Below are positions 28,810 through 40,699 of a stretch of 64,000 nucleotides of DNA, one piece after another. The stretch's first letter is position 1; each line of letters opens with the position of its first letter. Source of the DNA: Necropsobacter massiliensis (GTDB lineage Bacteria > Pseudomonadota > Gammaproteobacteria > Enterobacterales > Pasteurellaceae); NCBI RefSeq assembly GCF_000827595.2, contig NZ_LN776186.1, positions 102,236 through 166,235 of the forward strand. Direction: 5' to 3'. The translations under genes were made by a program, and so were the position numbers. The notes beneath the pieces were generated by a model, which did not search any database, was not told the DNA's origin, and saw only the letters and a program-made list of their open reading frames with translations.

Positions 28810-30429
28810 ATGCTTGAATTTACTCAGAATCAATGGTTAGCGGCGCTGCTGTGTGTTTTGCTGGGCTTGGTGTTGTTGTTTATCTGCATCCGGCGTAAAC
28901 AGGAAATTCAGCGCCTACAACAGGATTTAAATAAAAATATTAATGATTACAATCAGTTACTGGAAAAATATGAGCAGCTGTCGCAGCAAAAAATGTTGTC
29001 GGAACAAGGGCTGATTAAAGCGCAGACCACCGCCGACGGATTGCAGGTACGCTTGCTGGAGCGGGATGACAAAATCGCATATCTGCAACAAGAACTAGAC
29101 CAAGAGCAAGCCCGGCATGAAACCGTCGCCGCCCATATTACCGCGTTAAATGAGCGTTTTGGCGCAGCCCGGGCGCAAGCGGACAGTTTAAGTCGGCAGC
29201 TTGAGCAAAGCCGTGACAGTTTGGCGCGCAAAGAGCGGGAATATTTCGATTTAAACGAAAAAAGCACCGCACTTTTGCGTGAATTGACGGCACTGAAAAC
29301 CAGTCTAACGGAAAAAGAAAAGCACTTCGCCGAACAGCAGCAGAATTTTAATCAGACCAAACAGCAGCTTGGTGTCGAATTTCAGAATCTGGCGAACCGG
29401 ATTTTAGAGGAGAAAAGCCGCAGTTTCAGTCAAAGCAACCAATCGGCGCTAGACAGCCTGCTAAAACCGTTTCGGGAGCAAATTGAGGGCTTTCAAAAAC
29501 GGGTTAATGAAATTCATTCCGAAGCCGTGAAAGGCAACGCGGGATTGGAGGCGGAAATCAAAAAAGTGTTGCAGGTCGGGTTGGCTATGTCGCAAGAGGC
29601 CAATAATCTGACTTCGGCGCTGAAAGGTGAGAAAAAAACGCTGGGCAACTGGGGCGAGGTGCAACTTGAACGGGCGCTACAGCTGGCAGGGTTAGTTAAA
29701 CATGCCCATTACAGCGCGCAGGCGCATTTCAAAGATGCGCAGGGCAAGCATAATTATCCAGATTTCATCCTGAATTTGCCCGACGATAAACATATTATTA
29801 TCGACAGTAAAATGTCGTTGGTGGCGTATGAAAGTGCGGTCAACACCGAAGATGAAAGCAAACGGCAGCATTTTCTGCGTGAACATATTAAAGCCCTGCG
29901 CCATCATATTGATGATTTGTCGCATAAGGATTACAGCAACCTGATCGGCATGCGCAGCCCGAATTTCGTGCTGATGTTTATTGCGCTGGAGCCGGCTTAT
30001 ATCGAAGCGCTGCAAATAGACGGCACCCTGTTTAATTACGGCTATGAAAAAAATGTGATCATGGTTTCCCATACCACTCTGATGCCGATTTTGCGTACGG
30101 TGGCGAACCTGTGGCGCATTGAGCGCGGCAATCGGGAGGCGAAAGAAATCAGCGAAAAAGCCGGCGAGATTTATAATCAAATCTGTTTGGTGGCGGAGCG
30201 TCTAGCAAAGCTGGGCAGCACGCTTGCCACCGTCAGCACGCATTATAACAGCACCGTCACCGCACTGGTGGGGCAGCAAGGTCTGGCGGGCAAAGTTGGA
30301 CGGTTTAAGGATCTATCCGCCAAAGCCACCAAAACGTTGCCGGACGTGGCGCTGCTGCATCATGATTTGGAAGTGGAAAAATTGATAGCTATAAAAGCCG
30401 AGGATGAAACGGCGGAATCGGGCGGTTGA
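28810..30429 (+). CDS. rmuC: DNA recombination protein RmuC
   Basis: The 539-residue protein has an N-terminal membrane anchor (about 7-27), a long coiled coil (about 30-200) and a C-terminal nuclease-like RmuC domain (for example IIIDSKMSLVAYE). In E. coli it limits inversions at inverted repeats. Length and domain order match the family. Confidence 0.93.
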   Translation: MLEFTQNQWLAALLCVLLGLVLLFICIRRKQEIQRLQQDLNKNINDYNQLLEKYEQLSQQKMLSEQGLIKAQTTADGLQVRLLERDDKIAYLQQELDQEQARHETVAAHITALNERFGAARAQADSLSRQLEQSRDSLARKEREYFDLNEKSTALLRELTALKTSLTEKEKHFAEQQQNFNQTKQQLGVEFQNLANRILEEKSRSFSQSNQSALDSLLKPFREQIEGFQKRVNEIHSEAVKGNAGLEAEIKKVLQVGLAMSQEANNLTSALKGEKKTLGNWGEVQLERALQLAGLVKHAHYSAQAHFKDAQGKHNYPDFILNLPDDKHIIIDSKMSLVAYESAVNTEDESKRQHFLREHIKALRHHIDDLSHKDYSNLIGMRSPNFVLMFIALEPAYIEALQIDGTLFNYGYEKNVIMVSHTTLMPILRTVANLWRIERGNREAKEISEKAGEIYNQICLVAERLAKLGSTLATVSTHYNSTVTALVGQQGLAGKVGRFKDLSAKATKTLPDVALLHHDLEVEKLIAIKAEDETAESGG

Positions 30430-30464
30430 TCTTCCCGCCAAGCGATGAATGTCACTTAACTAAT

Positions 30465-30499
30465 AAAAAGCATAACAATATCATTTTGTTATGCTTTTT
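30465..30499. terminator. Bidirectional terminator between rmuC and mutS
   Basis: AAAAAGCATAACAA (30465-30478) and TTGTTATGCTTTTT (30486-30499) form a perfect 14-bp stem. It has a T-run in both directions and serves the convergent rmuC and mutS genes. Confidence 0.92.
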
Positions 30500-30510
30500 A
30501 GCGAGTTCGT

Positions 30511-33105
30511 TTACTCAACCATTTTCTTCAGCTGGTATAAATACGTCAGTGCCTGTTTGGGGCTCATGTCGTCGGGATCCAGTTTTTCCAGCATTGCCAG
30601 TACGGCGTGTTGGCATTCGTCTTCTTCCATTAAAGCAAGTTCGCCCTGTGTATGTTGGTCGGTCAGCACTGCACGCGGCTCGAGGCTGCTGTTTTGCAGC
30701 GAGAGTTTTTCCAGCTGTTTGAGTTTTTGTTTCGCCAGTTTAATCACCGGCTGCGGCACGCCTGCCAGCGCGGCGACGGCAAGCCCGTAACTTTTGCTGG
30801 CTGCTCCGTCTTGCACGCTGTGCATAAAGGCGATAGTGTCGTTGTGTTCCAGGGCGTCGAGGTGAATGTTGGCAGTGCCGGGTAGCTGTTGCGGCAATAC
30901 GGTCAGTTCAAAATAATGGGTGGCGAATAAGGTCAGCGAGCGGCGCTGTGTTGCCAACCATTCCGCACATGCCCAAGCAAGGGATAAGCCGTCGTAGGTG
31001 GATGTGCCACGCCCGATTTCGTCAATCAGCACTAAACTGTGAGCGCCGGCTTGATGCAAAATATTCGCCATTTCGGTCATTTCCACCATAAATGTCGAAC
31101 GCCCAGATGCCAGATCGTCGGAGGCGCCGATGCGGGTAAATATACGATCAATCGGACCGATAAGCGCGCTTTCCGCTGGCACGAAACTGCCCATATACGC
31201 CATTAAAGTAATCAGTGCGGTTTGGCGCATATAGGTACTTTTCCCGCCCATATTCGGACCAGTGATAATCAGTAAATGGCGCGAACCGTCCAACTGCACG
31301 GGATTGGCGATAAAAGGCGCTTTCAGCACCTGTTCCACCACCGGATGACGCCCTTGTTGAATATTGATGCCGATCTGTTCGCTGAACTGGGGTGGCACAT
31401 AATTCAGCGTTTGCGCCCGTTCTGCCAGATTGGTTAACACATCCAGCTCCGCCAGCGCCAGCCCGGCGCGCTGTAATGCGCCCAAGTGCGGTAATAATTG
31501 GTCGAAAATTTCTTCGTAAAGCTGTTTTTCCAGCGCCAGAGAGGCGCCTTTGGCTTTAAGCACTTTATCTTCGTAGGTTTTCAGCTCGGGAATAATGTAA
31601 CGCTCGGCATTTTTCAGGGTTTGACGGCGAACGTAATGAATCGGCGCTTTGTGCGTCTGCCCCTGACTGATTTGAATATAATAGCCGTGTACGGCGTTAA
31701 AGCCGATTTTCAGCGTATCGATGCCGGTTGTTTCCCGTTCCCGTTTTTCCAGATCTTCCAAATATTGCGTGGCGCCCTCGGCCAGCGAACGCCATTCGTC
31801 CAGTTCGGCGTGATAACCGGTGGCGATTACGCCGCCGTCGCGAATGAGCAGCGGCGGATTATCAATAATTGCCCGTTGTAGTAAATCTAATTGTGCTGAA
31901 AAATCGTCTATTTGTTGTGAAAGTGCGGTCAAAATTTGACAACTTTCGCCTTGTAGCAATTGTTTGAGAGAGGGAATTTGTTCCAGCGCAGCGCGCAGGC
32001 GGGTTAAATCGCGCGGGCGCGCAGAACGCAGCGCAATGCGTGCCAGAATCCGTTCCATGTCGCCGACCTGCTGCAAATGCGGCTGCAATTCGCTGATCAG
32101 ATCCTGTTGTAAAATGGCACTAATTTTTTGTTGGCGCTGGCGTAGTTTGTCGATATCGCGAATCGGTTGATGAATCCAGCGTTTAATCAGACGGCTGCCC
32201 ATCGGAGTGACGCATTTATCCAGCACCGATGCCAGCGTATTGTCCGTACCGCCGGCAAGATTTTGGGTCAGTTCCAGATTGCGCCGAGTCGCGGCATCTA
32301 ACTGAATGTTATCGCTGTTTTGCAGCAGGCTGATAGATTGAATGTGCGGCAACGCGGTGCGTTGGGTTTCCCGTGCGTATTGCAGCAGACAGCCAGCAGC
32401 ACACAGTCCCAGCAGTGCGTTTTCTACGCCGAAACCGCGCAGATCGTTGGTGCCGAATTGGCGGTTTAATTGCTGGACGGCGGTTTTTAATTCAAATTCC
32501 CAAATCGGGCGACGACGTAAACCTTTTGCCTGTTCAATCAGCGACATCTCGGCAAAATCTTCGCAATATAGCAACTCGACCGGCTGAATCCGCTGTAATT
32601 CTGCCTGTAGGCTCTGTTTGGAGTCTGGCTCGCTGAGCTGAAAACGCCCAGAGGTCATATCCAATGTGGCCAGACCGAAGCGTTCTTTTTCTTGATATAC
32701 CGCCGCGATCAGGTTGTCCTGCCGTTCCGGCAGGAGCGCTTCGTCGCTTACTGTACCGGGGGTGACTACGCGCACGATTTGGCGTTCCACTGGTCCTTTC
32801 GCTGTGGCCGGATCACCGATTTGTTCACAAATCGCCACACTTTCGCCGAGCTGCACCAGTTTTGCCAGATAGCCTTCCACCGCGTGATAAGGCACGCCCG
32901 CCATAGGAATCGGCTGTCCTGCTGATTGTCCGCGTTTAGTCAGTGAAATATCCAGCAACGCCGCCGCTTTTTTGGCGTCATCGTAAAACAGTTCGTAAAA
33001 ATCGCCCATGCGATAAAACAGAAGAATATCGGGATTTTCTGCTTTCAAACGAAGGTATTGCTGCATCATTGGCGTATGCTGATCAGTATTTTTGTCTAAT
33101 TTCAT
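30511..33105 (-). CDS. mutS: DNA mismatch repair protein MutS
   Basis: The 864-residue ATPase recognises mismatches and starts methyl-directed repair with MutL. The mismatch-contacting F-x-E motif is in [12 protein letters not shown] near residue 36. The ATPase shows Walker [11 protein letters not shown], the conserved [12 protein letters not shown] segment, and Walker [15 protein letters not shown]. Full length, no visible damage. Loss of MutS would raise slippage of tracts such as the G8 in mod, but the gene appears intact. Confidence 0.96.
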   Translation of the reverse strand: MKLDKNTDQHTPMMQQYLRLKAENPDILLFYRMGDFYELFYDDAKKAAALLDISLTKRGQSAGQPIPMAGVPYHAVEGYLAKLVQLGESVAICEQIGDPATAKGPVERQIVRVVTPGTVSDEALLPERQDNLIAAVYQEKERFGLATLDMTSGRFQLSEPDSKQSLQAELQRIQPVELLYCEDFAEMSLIEQAKGLRRRPIWEFELKTAVQQLNRQFGTNDLRGFGVENALLGLCAAGCLLQYARETQRTALPHIQSISLLQNSDNIQLDAATRRNLELTQNLAGGTDNTLASVLDKCVTPMGSRLIKRWIHQPIRDIDKLRQRQQKISAILQQDLISELQPHLQQVGDMERILARIALRSARPRDLTRLRAALEQIPSLKQLLQGESCQILTALSQQIDDFSAQLDLLQRAIIDNPPLLIRDGGVIATGYHAELDEWRSLAEGATQYLEDLEKRERETTGIDTLKIGFNAVHGYYIQISQGQTHKAPIHYVRRQTLKNAERYIIPELKTYEDKVLKAKGASLALEKQLYEEIFDQLLPHLGALQRAGLALAELDVLTNLAERAQTLNYVPPQFSEQIGINIQQGRHPVVEQVLKAPFIANPVQLDGSRHLLIITGPNMGGKSTYMRQTALITLMAYMGSFVPAESALIGPIDRIFTRIGASDDLASGRSTFMVEMTEMANILHQAGAHSLVLIDEIGRGTSTYDGLSLAWACAEWLATQRRSLTLFATHYFELTVLPQQLPGTANIHLDALEHNDTIAFMHSVQDGAASKSYGLAVAALAGVPQPVIKLAKQKLKQLEKLSLQNSSLEPRAVLTDQHTQGELALMEEDECQHAVLAMLEKLDPDDMSPKQALTYLYQLKKMVE

Positions 33106-33353
33106 TAAGTTATCCGTTTTTATTATTTGATTGTCCGATTATTTTCGGCGCGCTGCGATTTTATAACGAACCTTGATTGAGCGGTAGAATACGCTAAACG
33201 ATAATCGAATTATTGTATGGGCAGCGCAATAAAAAAGCCACTGATAACTGAAATGTATAATCAATCTTTGTGGTCGGTAGATAAGGAAAATGCTGTGCAC
33301 TAAAAGCATTGATCACCGTTTGACACAGCGATCAATGCAACATTGATGGGCGG

Positions 33354-33950
33354 TTAATGGCTGAATTTGTTAATCGCCGCGGCGATTTCCTGATCGCGAT
33401 AAATCGCCTGTACCACCTCAGAGAAGGTTTGGTTTAACACTTTCTGAATTTCGTCGTTTTTCGCACTGAACGCACCTTCTTGCGTTCTGGTACCGCCGAT
33501 TTTCTTGGTAAATTGTCCTTTGGCGCCCTGTACCTGTACATTCAGCTGTATGCTGGAATCGATTTTATAACGCAAATTGCCCTGTTCGACTTTGGCATAA
33601 AAATTCGTCACGTCGACCAATACGTTGCTGTTAGATTGCGCCGGCGTGGCGGCAATGCGGAAGCCTTTGGCATTCAAATCCTGTTTGATTACCTGATCAA
33701 ACAGTTGGGTCACGGTCGGTTCGGCAAACAGTTTAAACACGTTGCCGTCGATTACATAACTGGATATTTCAGGTTGTGTACGCGCATCACGCGTTGCGAC
33801 ATTCAGCACCGCATTCTGGTTTGCTGCGTTAAACTGCGTCGTCGGTGCCGGCGGCGTGAAACGTAATGTACTGCTCGGTTGGCTTTGGCAGGCGCTCAGT
33901 AGCACCGCGCCGGCTATGAATACGGCGGCGGAAAGTTTTTTAAAACCCAT
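33354..33950 (-). CDS. yajG: YajG-family lipoprotein
   Basis: The 198-residue protein has a lipoprotein signal ending in the lipobox LLSAC (Cys 20). A YajG-type domain follows. It is probably anchored in the outer membrane facing the periplasm; function unknown. As in enteric bacteria it is next to bolA, here divergent. Confidence 0.9.
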   Translation of the reverse strand: MGFKKLSAAVFIAGAVLLSACQSQPSSTLRFTPPAPTTQFNAANQNAVLNVATRDARTQPEISSYVIDGNVFKLFAEPTVTQLFDQVIKQDLNAKGFRIAATPAQSNSNVLVDVTNFYAKVEQGNLRYKIDSSIQLNVQVQGAKGQFTKKIGGTRTQEGAFSAKNDEIQKVLNQTFSEVVQAIYRDQEIAAAINKFSH

Positions 33951-34056
33951 AATTCACCTCAATAGTCAAAAAAAGTGACTGTTATTCTTGCAAACTTCCC
34001 GTCTAATGTATAGTCTCTGGGCGCGAAAAGCAGCAAAAATTTATTAAGGAAATAAG

Positions 34057-34368
34057 ATGTCCAAACAACAGGAACTCGAGGCTAAAATTCATGCCGAATT
34101 TGCACCGCACTTTTTGCACATTGAAAACGAAAGTCATCGTCACAGTTCGGGGCGCGGCGGTGAGTCGCATTTTAAGATCGTGCTTGTCAGTGCGTTATTT
34201 GCCAGCATGCCGAAAGTTGCGCGTCACCGCCGTATTTATCAATTGCTGGCGGCGGATTTACAAAACGGCATTCATGCGCTGGCATTACATACTTACAGTC
34301 CGTCGGAATGGGAAAATCTAAACTGTCAGATTCCACCGTCTACCAATTGCGCTGGCGTCGGGCAGTAA
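34057..34368 (+). CDS. bolA: BolA family protein
   Basis: The 103-residue protein shows the BolA fold: HRHSSGRGGESHFKIVLVS followed by RHRRIYQLLAADLQNGIHALALHTYSP, including the Cys/His-type cluster-binding loop. BolA works with monothiol glutaredoxins in iron-sulfur traffic and affects cell shape. Preceded by AAGGAAATAAG. Confidence 0.93.
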   Translation: MSKQQELEAKIHAEFAPHFLHIENESHRHSSGRGGESHFKIVLVSALFASMPKVARHRRIYQLLAADLQNGIHALALHTYSPSEWENLNCQIPPSTNCAGVGQ

Positions 34369-34760
34369 TGCGCAGTCGGCTACCTCATTGTCGGTACGGC
34401 AGGATTTTTTCGTGAGATGAAAAGTTGATTTTTGGCAAGTATTCTATTTTTTTTTCGCAAAAACACTGAAAAATGCCGTGCTTAAGTGGAATGAACTTTA
34501 TTATTTGGTTAAAATGAGTCGCTAATTTTTACGAAATTTTAACGTTATATTTTGTTCACAAAATAGACGCTCGACACAACAGAATTTGAGTTTTAAATTT
34601 TATATGGTTGGAGAACTATTATTACTATTTTGTCATGTTTGCAGATAGTCCGGATAGCTCTGAAAATCATTACTCAAGACGAGGTTGCCGCCTTTTGACC
34701 GTTAAGCGATAAAAGTGCGGTAACTGTATTTTTAATCTAACGAAAAGTAGTGCAAACAAT
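34369..34760. other. Promoter region of the nqr operon, 392 bp, with a 7-bp dyad
   Basis: No ORF is credible here. An inverted repeat TATTTTG (34548-34554) and CAAAATA (34559-34565) may be an operator. A GGAG at about 34616 has no reading frame after it. An uptake core lies near 34714. The nqrA start has no strong Shine-Dalgarno. Confidence 0.45.
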
Positions 34761-36101
34761 ATGATTACGATTAAAAAAGGCTTGGATCTTCCTATTGCGG
34801 GAAGTCCGGAACAAGTAATCCGTAGCGGTAACACCGTTACCGAAGTTGCCTTGCTTGGCGAAGAATATGTGGGAATGCGTCCTTCCATGAAGGTGCGGGA
34901 AGGCGATGTGGTGAAAAAAGGTCAGGTGCTTTTTGAAGATAAAAAGAATCCCGGCGTGCTTTTCACCGCGCCGGCAAGCGGAACCGTCAGCGCGATTAAT
35001 CGCGGTGCCAAGCGAGTATTACAATCCGTAGTAATTCAAATTGCAGGTGATGAACAAATCACTTTCGCTAAATATTCCGCCGCCGAGCTGAATACGCTGA
35101 GCGCCGAACAGGTTCGTCAAAATCTGCAAACTTCGGGTTTATGGACCGCACTTCGTACCCGTCCGTTCAGTAAAATTCCGGCGGTTGATGCGGTACCCGC
35201 CTCGATTTTTGTCAACGCCATGGATACCAATCCGCTAGCGGCAAATCCGGAAGTGGTGTTAAAAGAACACGAACAGGACTTTACCAACGGGCTGACCGTA
35301 TTAAGTCGGCTGCATGAGGGCAAATTACACCTCTGTAAAGCCGCTGGCAGCAGCATTCCGACTGTCGAGTTGCCGAATCTGGCGGTACATGATTTCAGTG
35401 GTCCGCATCCGGCCGGGCTAAGCGGTACGCATATTCATTTCATTGACCCAGTCGGCGCCGCCAAATCGGTTTGGTATATTAATTATCAAGATGTTATTGC
35501 TATCGGTAAATTATTTACCAGCGGCGAACTATATACCGGTCGGGTGGTGGCGTTAGCCGGCCCGCAGGTGAAAAATCCCCGTCTGATTTACACTCGACTT
35601 GGCGCCAGACTGGATCAACTCACTGCAAATGAATTGAAAGACGGTGAAAATCGTGTGATTTCCGGTTCTGTGTTAAGCGGTCATACTGCTGCCGGCCCGG
35701 TAGATTATCTGGGGCGCTATGCGTTGCAGGTGTCGGTGATTGCCGAGGGCCGTGATAAAGAGTTTTTGGGCTGGATTATGCCGGGCGCGAATAAATTCTC
35801 AATCACCCGCACCGTATTAGGTCATTTCGGACATAAGTTGTTTAACTTTACTTCCGCCTTGAACGGCGGTCATCGCGCAATGGTGCCGATTGGCGCTTAT
35901 GAGCGGGTAATGCCGTTGGATATTATTCCGACATTATTGCTGCGTGATTTAGCCGCAGGCGATACGGACAGTGCGCAGGCATTAGGTTGTTTGGAGCTGG
36001 ACGAAGAGGATCTGGCGTTATGCACGTTCGTTTGTCCGGGTAAAAATGAATACGGCCCGATGCTGCGCGCAGCGCTGGATAAGATCGAGAAGGAAGGTTA
36101 A
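34761..36101 (+). CDS. nqrA: Na+-translocating NADH:quinone reductase subunit A
   Basis: The 446-residue peripheral subunit of the sodium-pumping NADH dehydrogenase starts [18 protein letters not shown], as in the family. NqrA contacts NqrB near the quinone site and carries no cofactor. It is the first gene of a complete nqrABCDEF operon; nqrB follows after 2 nt. Confidence 0.97.
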   Translation: MITIKKGLDLPIAGSPEQVIRSGNTVTEVALLGEEYVGMRPSMKVREGDVVKKGQVLFEDKKNPGVLFTAPASGTVSAINRGAKRVLQSVVIQIAGDEQITFAKYSAAELNTLSAEQVRQNLQTSGLWTALRTRPFSKIPAVDAVPASIFVNAMDTNPLAANPEVVLKEHEQDFTNGLTVLSRLHEGKLHLCKAAGSSIPTVELPNLAVHDFSGPHPAGLSGTHIHFIDPVGAAKSVWYINYQDVIAIGKLFTSGELYTGRVVALAGPQVKNPRLIYTRLGARLDQLTANELKDGENRVISGSVLSGHTAAGPVDYLGRYALQVSVIAEGRDKEFLGWIMPGANKFSITRTVLGHFGHKLFNFTSALNGGHRAMVPIGAYERVMPLDIIPTLLLRDLAAGDTDSAQALGCLELDEEDLALCTFVCPGKNEYGPMLRAALDKIEKEG

Positions 36102-36103
36102 AA

Positions 36104-37342
36104 ATGGGTTTAAAACATCTTTTAGAGAAAATGGAACCTGCATTTTTACCGGGCGGTAAATATGAAAAGTGGTTCGCATTATACGAAGCGACGGCGACAT
36201 TTTTATATACGCCGGGTACGGTAACGACAAAAGCGTCCCATATCCGCGATGCGTTGGATTCGAAACGCATGATGGTATTGGTCTGGCTGGCATTGTTTCC
36301 GGCGATGTTCTACGGTATGTTCAATGTCGGAGAACAGGCGATTGCTGCGTTGAATGTCGGCGATTTCGCGCAGAATCTGGCGCAAAGTGTGGTTAGCGAC
36401 TGGCATTTTGCTTTAGCCAATGCGCTGGGTCTGGTTACATCGGATGCCGGGGTGCTGGCAAAAATGGCGCTGGGAGCGATTTTCTTCCTACCGATTTATT
36501 TGGTCGTCTTTTTGGTTGGCGGTTTCTGGGAAGTCCTGTTTGCCATGGTGCGTAAACATGAAGTCAACGAAGGGTTTTTCGTCACCTCCATTCTGTTGGC
36601 GTTAATCGTACCGCCGACATTGCCGTTATGGCAGGCGGCACTGGCGACGACCTTCGGTGTCGTGGTGGCGAAAGAGGTGTTCGGCGGTGTTGGTAAAAAC
36701 TTTATGAACCCGGCGCTAGCGGGGCGTGCGTTTTTATTCTTCGCATATCCGGCACAGATTTCCGGCGATATGGTATGGGTTGCCGCCGACGGCTTTTCCG
36801 GCGCTACCGCATTGTCTCAATGGGCAAGCGGCGGTGAGGCGGCATTAAAACATGTTGCGACTGGGCAGCCGATTACTTGGATGGATGCCTTTTTAGGTAA
36901 CCTGCCGGGTTCTATCGGCGAAGTGTCCACCTTTGCGCTGTTAATCGGAGCGCTGGTTATTGTGGTCGCCCGCATCGCATCTTGGCGGATTATCGCCGGT
37001 GTGATGATCGGTATGATCGCCACTTCAACCTTGTTTAATGTTATCGGCTCAGCCACTAATCCGCTATTTGCTATGCCGTGGTACTGGCATTTGGTGTTAG
37101 GCGGTTTTGCCTTAGGTATGTTGTTTATGGCAACCGATCCTGTTTCCGCCGCATTCACCAATAAAGGTAAATGGTGGTACGGTGCCTTGATCGGTGTTAT
37201 GGCGGTGCTTATCCGTGTAGTAAATCCGGCATATCCGGAAGGCATGATGTTGGCTATTTTATTCGCTAACCTGTTTGCGCCGTTATTCGACTACATTGTA
37301 GTTCAGGCAAATATTAAACGTCGGAGAGCACGCAATGGCTAA
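36104..37342 (+). CDS. nqrB: Na+-translocating NADH:quinone reductase subunit B
   Basis: The 412-residue membrane subunit with about ten helices carries covalent FMN on Thr of the SGAT motif ([10 protein letters not shown], near residue 235). It also binds riboflavin and the quinone and takes part in Na+ transport. The motif is what ApbE modifies, and apbE is downstream. It overlaps nqrC by 8 nt. Confidence 0.97.
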   Translation: MGLKHLLEKMEPAFLPGGKYEKWFALYEATATFLYTPGTVTTKASHIRDALDSKRMMVLVWLALFPAMFYGMFNVGEQAIAALNVGDFAQNLAQSVVSDWHFALANALGLVTSDAGVLAKMALGAIFFLPIYLVVFLVGGFWEVLFAMVRKHEVNEGFFVTSILLALIVPPTLPLWQAALATTFGVVVAKEVFGGVGKNFMNPALAGRAFLFFAYPAQISGDMVWVAADGFSGATALSQWASGGEAALKHVATGQPITWMDAFLGNLPGSIGEVSTFALLIGALVIVVARIASWRIIAGVMIGMIATSTLFNVIGSATNPLFAMPWYWHLVLGGFALGMLFMATDPVSAAFTNKGKWWYGALIGVMAVLIRVVNPAYPEGMMLAILFANLFAPLFDYIVVQANIKRRRARNG

Positions 37343-38108
37343 ATTTAATAAAGACAGTATCGGCGGAACAATCTCGGTTGTTGTGCTGCTAAGTTTGGTT
37401 TGTTCCGTTATTGTAGCGGGTTCGGCGGTATTGCTGAAACCGACTCAGGAAGAACAAAAACAACTTGATAAACAAAAGAATATTCTCAGTGTCGCCGGTT
37501 TATTAAAAGCGGATACCAAAACCGGGCAAATCAAAGAGATTTTCGCTAAAAATATTGAAGCCCGCTGCGTTGAGTTGGATAGCGGTGATTACACTGATTG
37601 CCCGGCTAACTTTGATGCTAAAGCGGCAGTGAAAGATCCGAAACAAAGTCAGGCGCTTTCCGCCGAAGAGGATCAGGCCGGCATCCGCAACCGCGCTAAT
37701 CTGGCGGAAGTGTATTTGGTCAAAGGTGGTGACGGGCAGGTTTCACAGGTCGTATTGCCGATTTACGGGCGCGGCTTATGGTCAACCATGTATGGTTTTC
37801 TGTCCGTCCAGCCGGATGGCAATACCGTCAACGGTATTACTTATTACGAGCATGGTGAAACGCCGGGATTGGGCGGTGAAATTGAAAATCCGCGCTGGCA
37901 GGCGCAATTCGCCGGTAAGAAATTATTTGACGGCGATAAGGCGGCATTATTTGTCGGCAAAGGTGCTGCATCCAATAAAGAACACGGCATTGATGCGATC
38001 TCCGGTTCGACCTTAACCAGTAACGGGGTGAATAATTCCTTTAAATTCTGGTTGGGTCAGAAAGGATTCGGTCCGTATTTGGCAAAATTAAAAGCGGGGG
38101 CTAACTGA
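37335..38108 (+). CDS. nqrC: Na+-translocating NADH:quinone reductase subunit C
   Basis: The 257-residue subunit has one N-terminal helix (about 12-35) and a periplasmic FMN-binding domain. The flavin attachment motif is SGSTLTS near residue 222 (usual SGATLT), with the final Thr as acceptor. Starts inside the end of nqrB and ends overlapping the nqrD ATG. Confidence 0.97.
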   Translation: MAKFNKDSIGGTISVVVLLSLVCSVIVAGSAVLLKPTQEEQKQLDKQKNILSVAGLLKADTKTGQIKEIFAKNIEARCVELDSGDYTDCPANFDAKAAVKDPKQSQALSAEEDQAGIRNRANLAEVYLVKGGDGQVSQVVLPIYGRGLWSTMYGFLSVQPDGNTVNGITYYEHGETPGLGGEIENPRWQAQFAGKKLFDGDKAALFVGKGAASNKEHGIDAISGSTLTSNGVNNSFKFWLGQKGFGPYLAKLKAGAN

Positions 38109-38731
38109 TGGCTGGTTCAAATCTTAAAAAGTTATTGTTCTCACCGGTAATTGATAACAACCCGATCGCATTACAGATTTTAGGTATCTGTTCTGCGCTG
38201 GCGGTAACGACGAAACTTGAAACCGCCGTGGTAATGGCAATCGCGGTAAGTTTGGTTACGGCGTTTTCGAGTTTCTTTATCTCGTTAATCCGTAACTATA
38301 TACCGAACAGTATCCGTATTATCGTGCAGATGGCGATCATCGCCTCGCTGGTTATTTTGGTGGATCAGATTCTGCGCGCTTATGCCTATGATTTATCAAA
38401 ACAATTATCCGTTTTCGTCGGTTTGATTATTACCAACTGTATCGTAATGGGACGTGCGGAAGCATTCGCGATGAAATCGGCGCCGGTGGAAAGTTTTGTA
38501 GACGGCATCGGCAACGGTTTGGGGTACGGCGCTATTTTGGTGACTGTCGCCTTTATTCGTGAATTAATCGGTTCCGGTAAGTTATTCGGTATGACCGTCT
38601 TTCAAACTCTTCAGGACGGTGGCTGGTATCAGACTAACGGTCTGTTCTTACTTGCGCCGAGCGCATTCTTTATCATTGGTTTCTTAATCTGGGGTTTAAG
38701 AACGTGGAAACCGGAACAGGTGGAGAAATAA
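38108..38731 (+). CDS. nqrD: Na+-translocating NADH:quinone reductase subunit D
   Basis: The 207-residue subunit has six helices and is homologous to RnfE. Together with NqrE it holds the intramembrane iron centre through conserved cysteines (here in [12 protein letters not shown] and [12 protein letters not shown]). The ATG overlaps the nqrC stop by 1 nt. Confidence 0.96.
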   Translation: MAGSNLKKLLFSPVIDNNPIALQILGICSALAVTTKLETAVVMAIAVSLVTAFSSFFISLIRNYIPNSIRIIVQMAIIASLVILVDQILRAYAYDLSKQLSVFVGLIITNCIVMGRAEAFAMKSAPVESFVDGIGNGLGYGAILVTVAFIRELIGSGKLFGMTVFQTLQDGGWYQTNGLFLLAPSAFFIIGFLIWGLRTWKPEQVEK

Positions 38732-38734
38732 TCG

Positions 38735-39331
38735 ATGGAACATTATATTAGCTTATTTGTTAAATCCGTATTTATCGAAAATATGGCGCTGTCTTTCTTC
38801 CTCGGAATGTGTACGTTTCTGGCGGTGTCGAAAAAGGTGTCCACCGCGTTCGGCTTAGGGATTGCGGTGATTGTGGTATTGGGCATTTCCGTACCGGTGA
38901 ACCAACTGGTGTATTCTTTAATTCTTAAAGACAGTGCGTTGGTAGAAGGCATTGACTTAAGTTTCCTGAACTTCATTACCTTTATCGGGGTGATCGCTGC
39001 GTTAGTGCAGATTCTGGAAATGGTGTTGGATAAGTTTTTCCCCGCTTTGTACAACGCATTGGGGATTTTCTTACCGCTGATCACCGTAAACTGCGCAATC
39101 TTCGGTGGCGTATCTTTTATGGTACAGCGCGATTATAATTTCGCCGAATCGGTTGTGTACGGCATTGGCGCAGGTACTGGCTGGATGCTGGCGATTGTGG
39201 CACTGGCAGGGATTACTGAGAAAATGAAATATGCCGATGTACCGGCCGGTCTGCGCGGTTTAGGGATCACCTTTATCACCGTAGGTCTGATGGCGCTCGG
39301 CTTTATGTCGTTCTCAGGTATTCAGTTGTAA
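38735..39331 (+). CDS. nqrE: Na+-translocating NADH:quinone reductase subunit E
   Basis: The 198-residue subunit has six helices and is homologous to RnfA. Conserved cysteines occur in [12 protein letters not shown] and TVNCAIFGG, inverted relative to NqrD. It lies 3 nt after nqrD. Confidence 0.96.
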   Translation: MEHYISLFVKSVFIENMALSFFLGMCTFLAVSKKVSTAFGLGIAVIVVLGISVPVNQLVYSLILKDSALVEGIDLSFLNFITFIGVIAALVQILEMVLDKFFPALYNALGIFLPLITVNCAIFGGVSFMVQRDYNFAESVVYGIGAGTGWMLAIVALAGITEKMKYADVPAGLRGLGITFITVGLMALGFMSFSGIQL

Positions 39332-39346
39332 GAAAGGGGATAGACA

Positions 39347-40570
39347 ATGGAAATTACTCTTGGTATTGCGATGTTCACGGTGATCGTGTTGGTTTTAGCG
39401 GTGATTATCCTATTCGCTAAATCCAAACTGGTAAACAGCGGTGACATTACAATTGAAATCAATAACGATCCGAGCAAAGCGATCAGCCTGCCTGCCGGTG
39501 GTAAATTATTAGGTGCGCTGGCAAGCAAAGGTATCTTTGTGTCCTCGGCTTGCGGCGGCGGTGGTTCCTGCGGTCAATGTGTGGTAAAAGTTACCGATGG
39601 CGGTGGCGATATTCTGCCGACCGAGCTTTCCCATATTTCTAAGCGTGAAGCGAAAGAGGGCTATCGCCTTTCCTGTCAGGTTAACGTGAAGAACAGCATG
39701 AAAATTGAATTGCCGGAAGAAGTGTTCGGAGTGAAAAAATGGGAATGTACCGTTATCTCCAACGATAACAAAGCCACTTTCATTAAAGAGCTGAAACTGG
39801 CGATTCCGGAAGGCGAAGAAGTGCCGTTCCGCGCCGGCGGGTATATTCAAATTGAAGCCGAACCGCATACGGTTTACTATAAAGACTTCGATGTGCCAGC
39901 GGAATATCACGAAGACTGGGATAAATATGATTTATGGCGCTATGTGTCTAAAGTGGACGAGCATATCATCCGGGCTTACTCCATGGCGTCTTATCCGGAG
40001 GAAAAGGGCATTATTATGCTGAACGTGCGTATCGCTACACCGCCTCCGCGTAATCCTGATGTGCCGCCGGGTCAAATGTCCTCTTATATCTGGTCACTGA
40101 AACCGGGCGATAAAGTAACGATTTCCGGTCCGTTTGGCGAATTCTTTGCCAAGGATACCGATGCAGAAATGGTGTTTATCGGCGGCGGTGCCGGTATGGC
40201 GCCAATGCGTTCGCATATTTTCGACCAGTTAAAACGTCTGCATTCCAAACGCAAAATTTCGTTCTGGTACGGCGCACGTTCCAAACGCGAAATGTTCTAT
40301 GTGGAAGATTTCGATAAATTGCAGGAAGAAAACCCGAACTTTACTTGGCATGTGGCGTTGTCCGATCCGTTGCCGGAAGACAACTGGGACGGCTACACCG
40401 GCTTTATTCACAACGTGCTGTATGAGAATTATCTGAAAAATCATGAAGCGCCAGAAGACTGTGAATATTACATGTGTGGACCGCCGGTCATGAATGCCGC
40501 GGTTATCGGCATGCTGAAAAACTTGGGTGTAGAAGACGAAAACATCCTATTAGATGATTTCGGCGGTTGA
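39347..40570 (+). CDS. nqrF: Na+-translocating NADH:quinone reductase subunit F
   Basis: The 407-residue subunit is the entry point for NADH. It has an N-terminal membrane helix (3-25), a [2Fe-2S] ferredoxin domain ([10 protein letters not shown] near residue 70, distant Cys in YRLSCQV), a FAD site (RAYSMAS) and an NADH site ([12 protein letters not shown]). Electrons pass NADH to FAD to 2Fe-2S and on to the other subunits. Last structural gene; a hairpin follows. Confidence 0.97.
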   Translation: MEITLGIAMFTVIVLVLAVIILFAKSKLVNSGDITIEINNDPSKAISLPAGGKLLGALASKGIFVSSACGGGGSCGQCVVKVTDGGGDILPTELSHISKREAKEGYRLSCQVNVKNSMKIELPEEVFGVKKWECTVISNDNKATFIKELKLAIPEGEEVPFRAGGYIQIEAEPHTVYYKDFDVPAEYHEDWDKYDLWRYVSKVDEHIIRAYSMASYPEEKGIIMLNVRIATPPPRNPDVPPGQMSSYIWSLKPGDKVTISGPFGEFFAKDTDAEMVFIGGGAGMAPMRSHIFDQLKRLHSKRKISFWYGARSKREMFYVEDFDKLQEENPNFTWHVALSDPLPEDNWDGYTGFIHNVLYENYLKNHEAPEDCEYYMCGPPVMNAAVIGMLKNLGVEDENILLDDFGG

Positions 40571-40591
40571 TAAACCACGAACCTTAAAAAG

Positions 40592-40613
40592 AGCGGTCAG
40601 AAATCTGACCGCT
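40592..40613 (+). terminator. Hairpin after nqrF
   Basis: AGCGGTCAGA (40592-40601) pairs with TCTGACCGCT (40604-40613), a 10-bp stem followed by a short TT. Read-through to apbE and nqrM is possible. Confidence 0.6.
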
Positions 40614-40699
40614 TTAACCATTATTCGGCAGGCAAAACGCTAAATCCTTTCTTGTATTGCAACCGGTATTTAACCGATAAATAGGATAAGGAGAAAATT

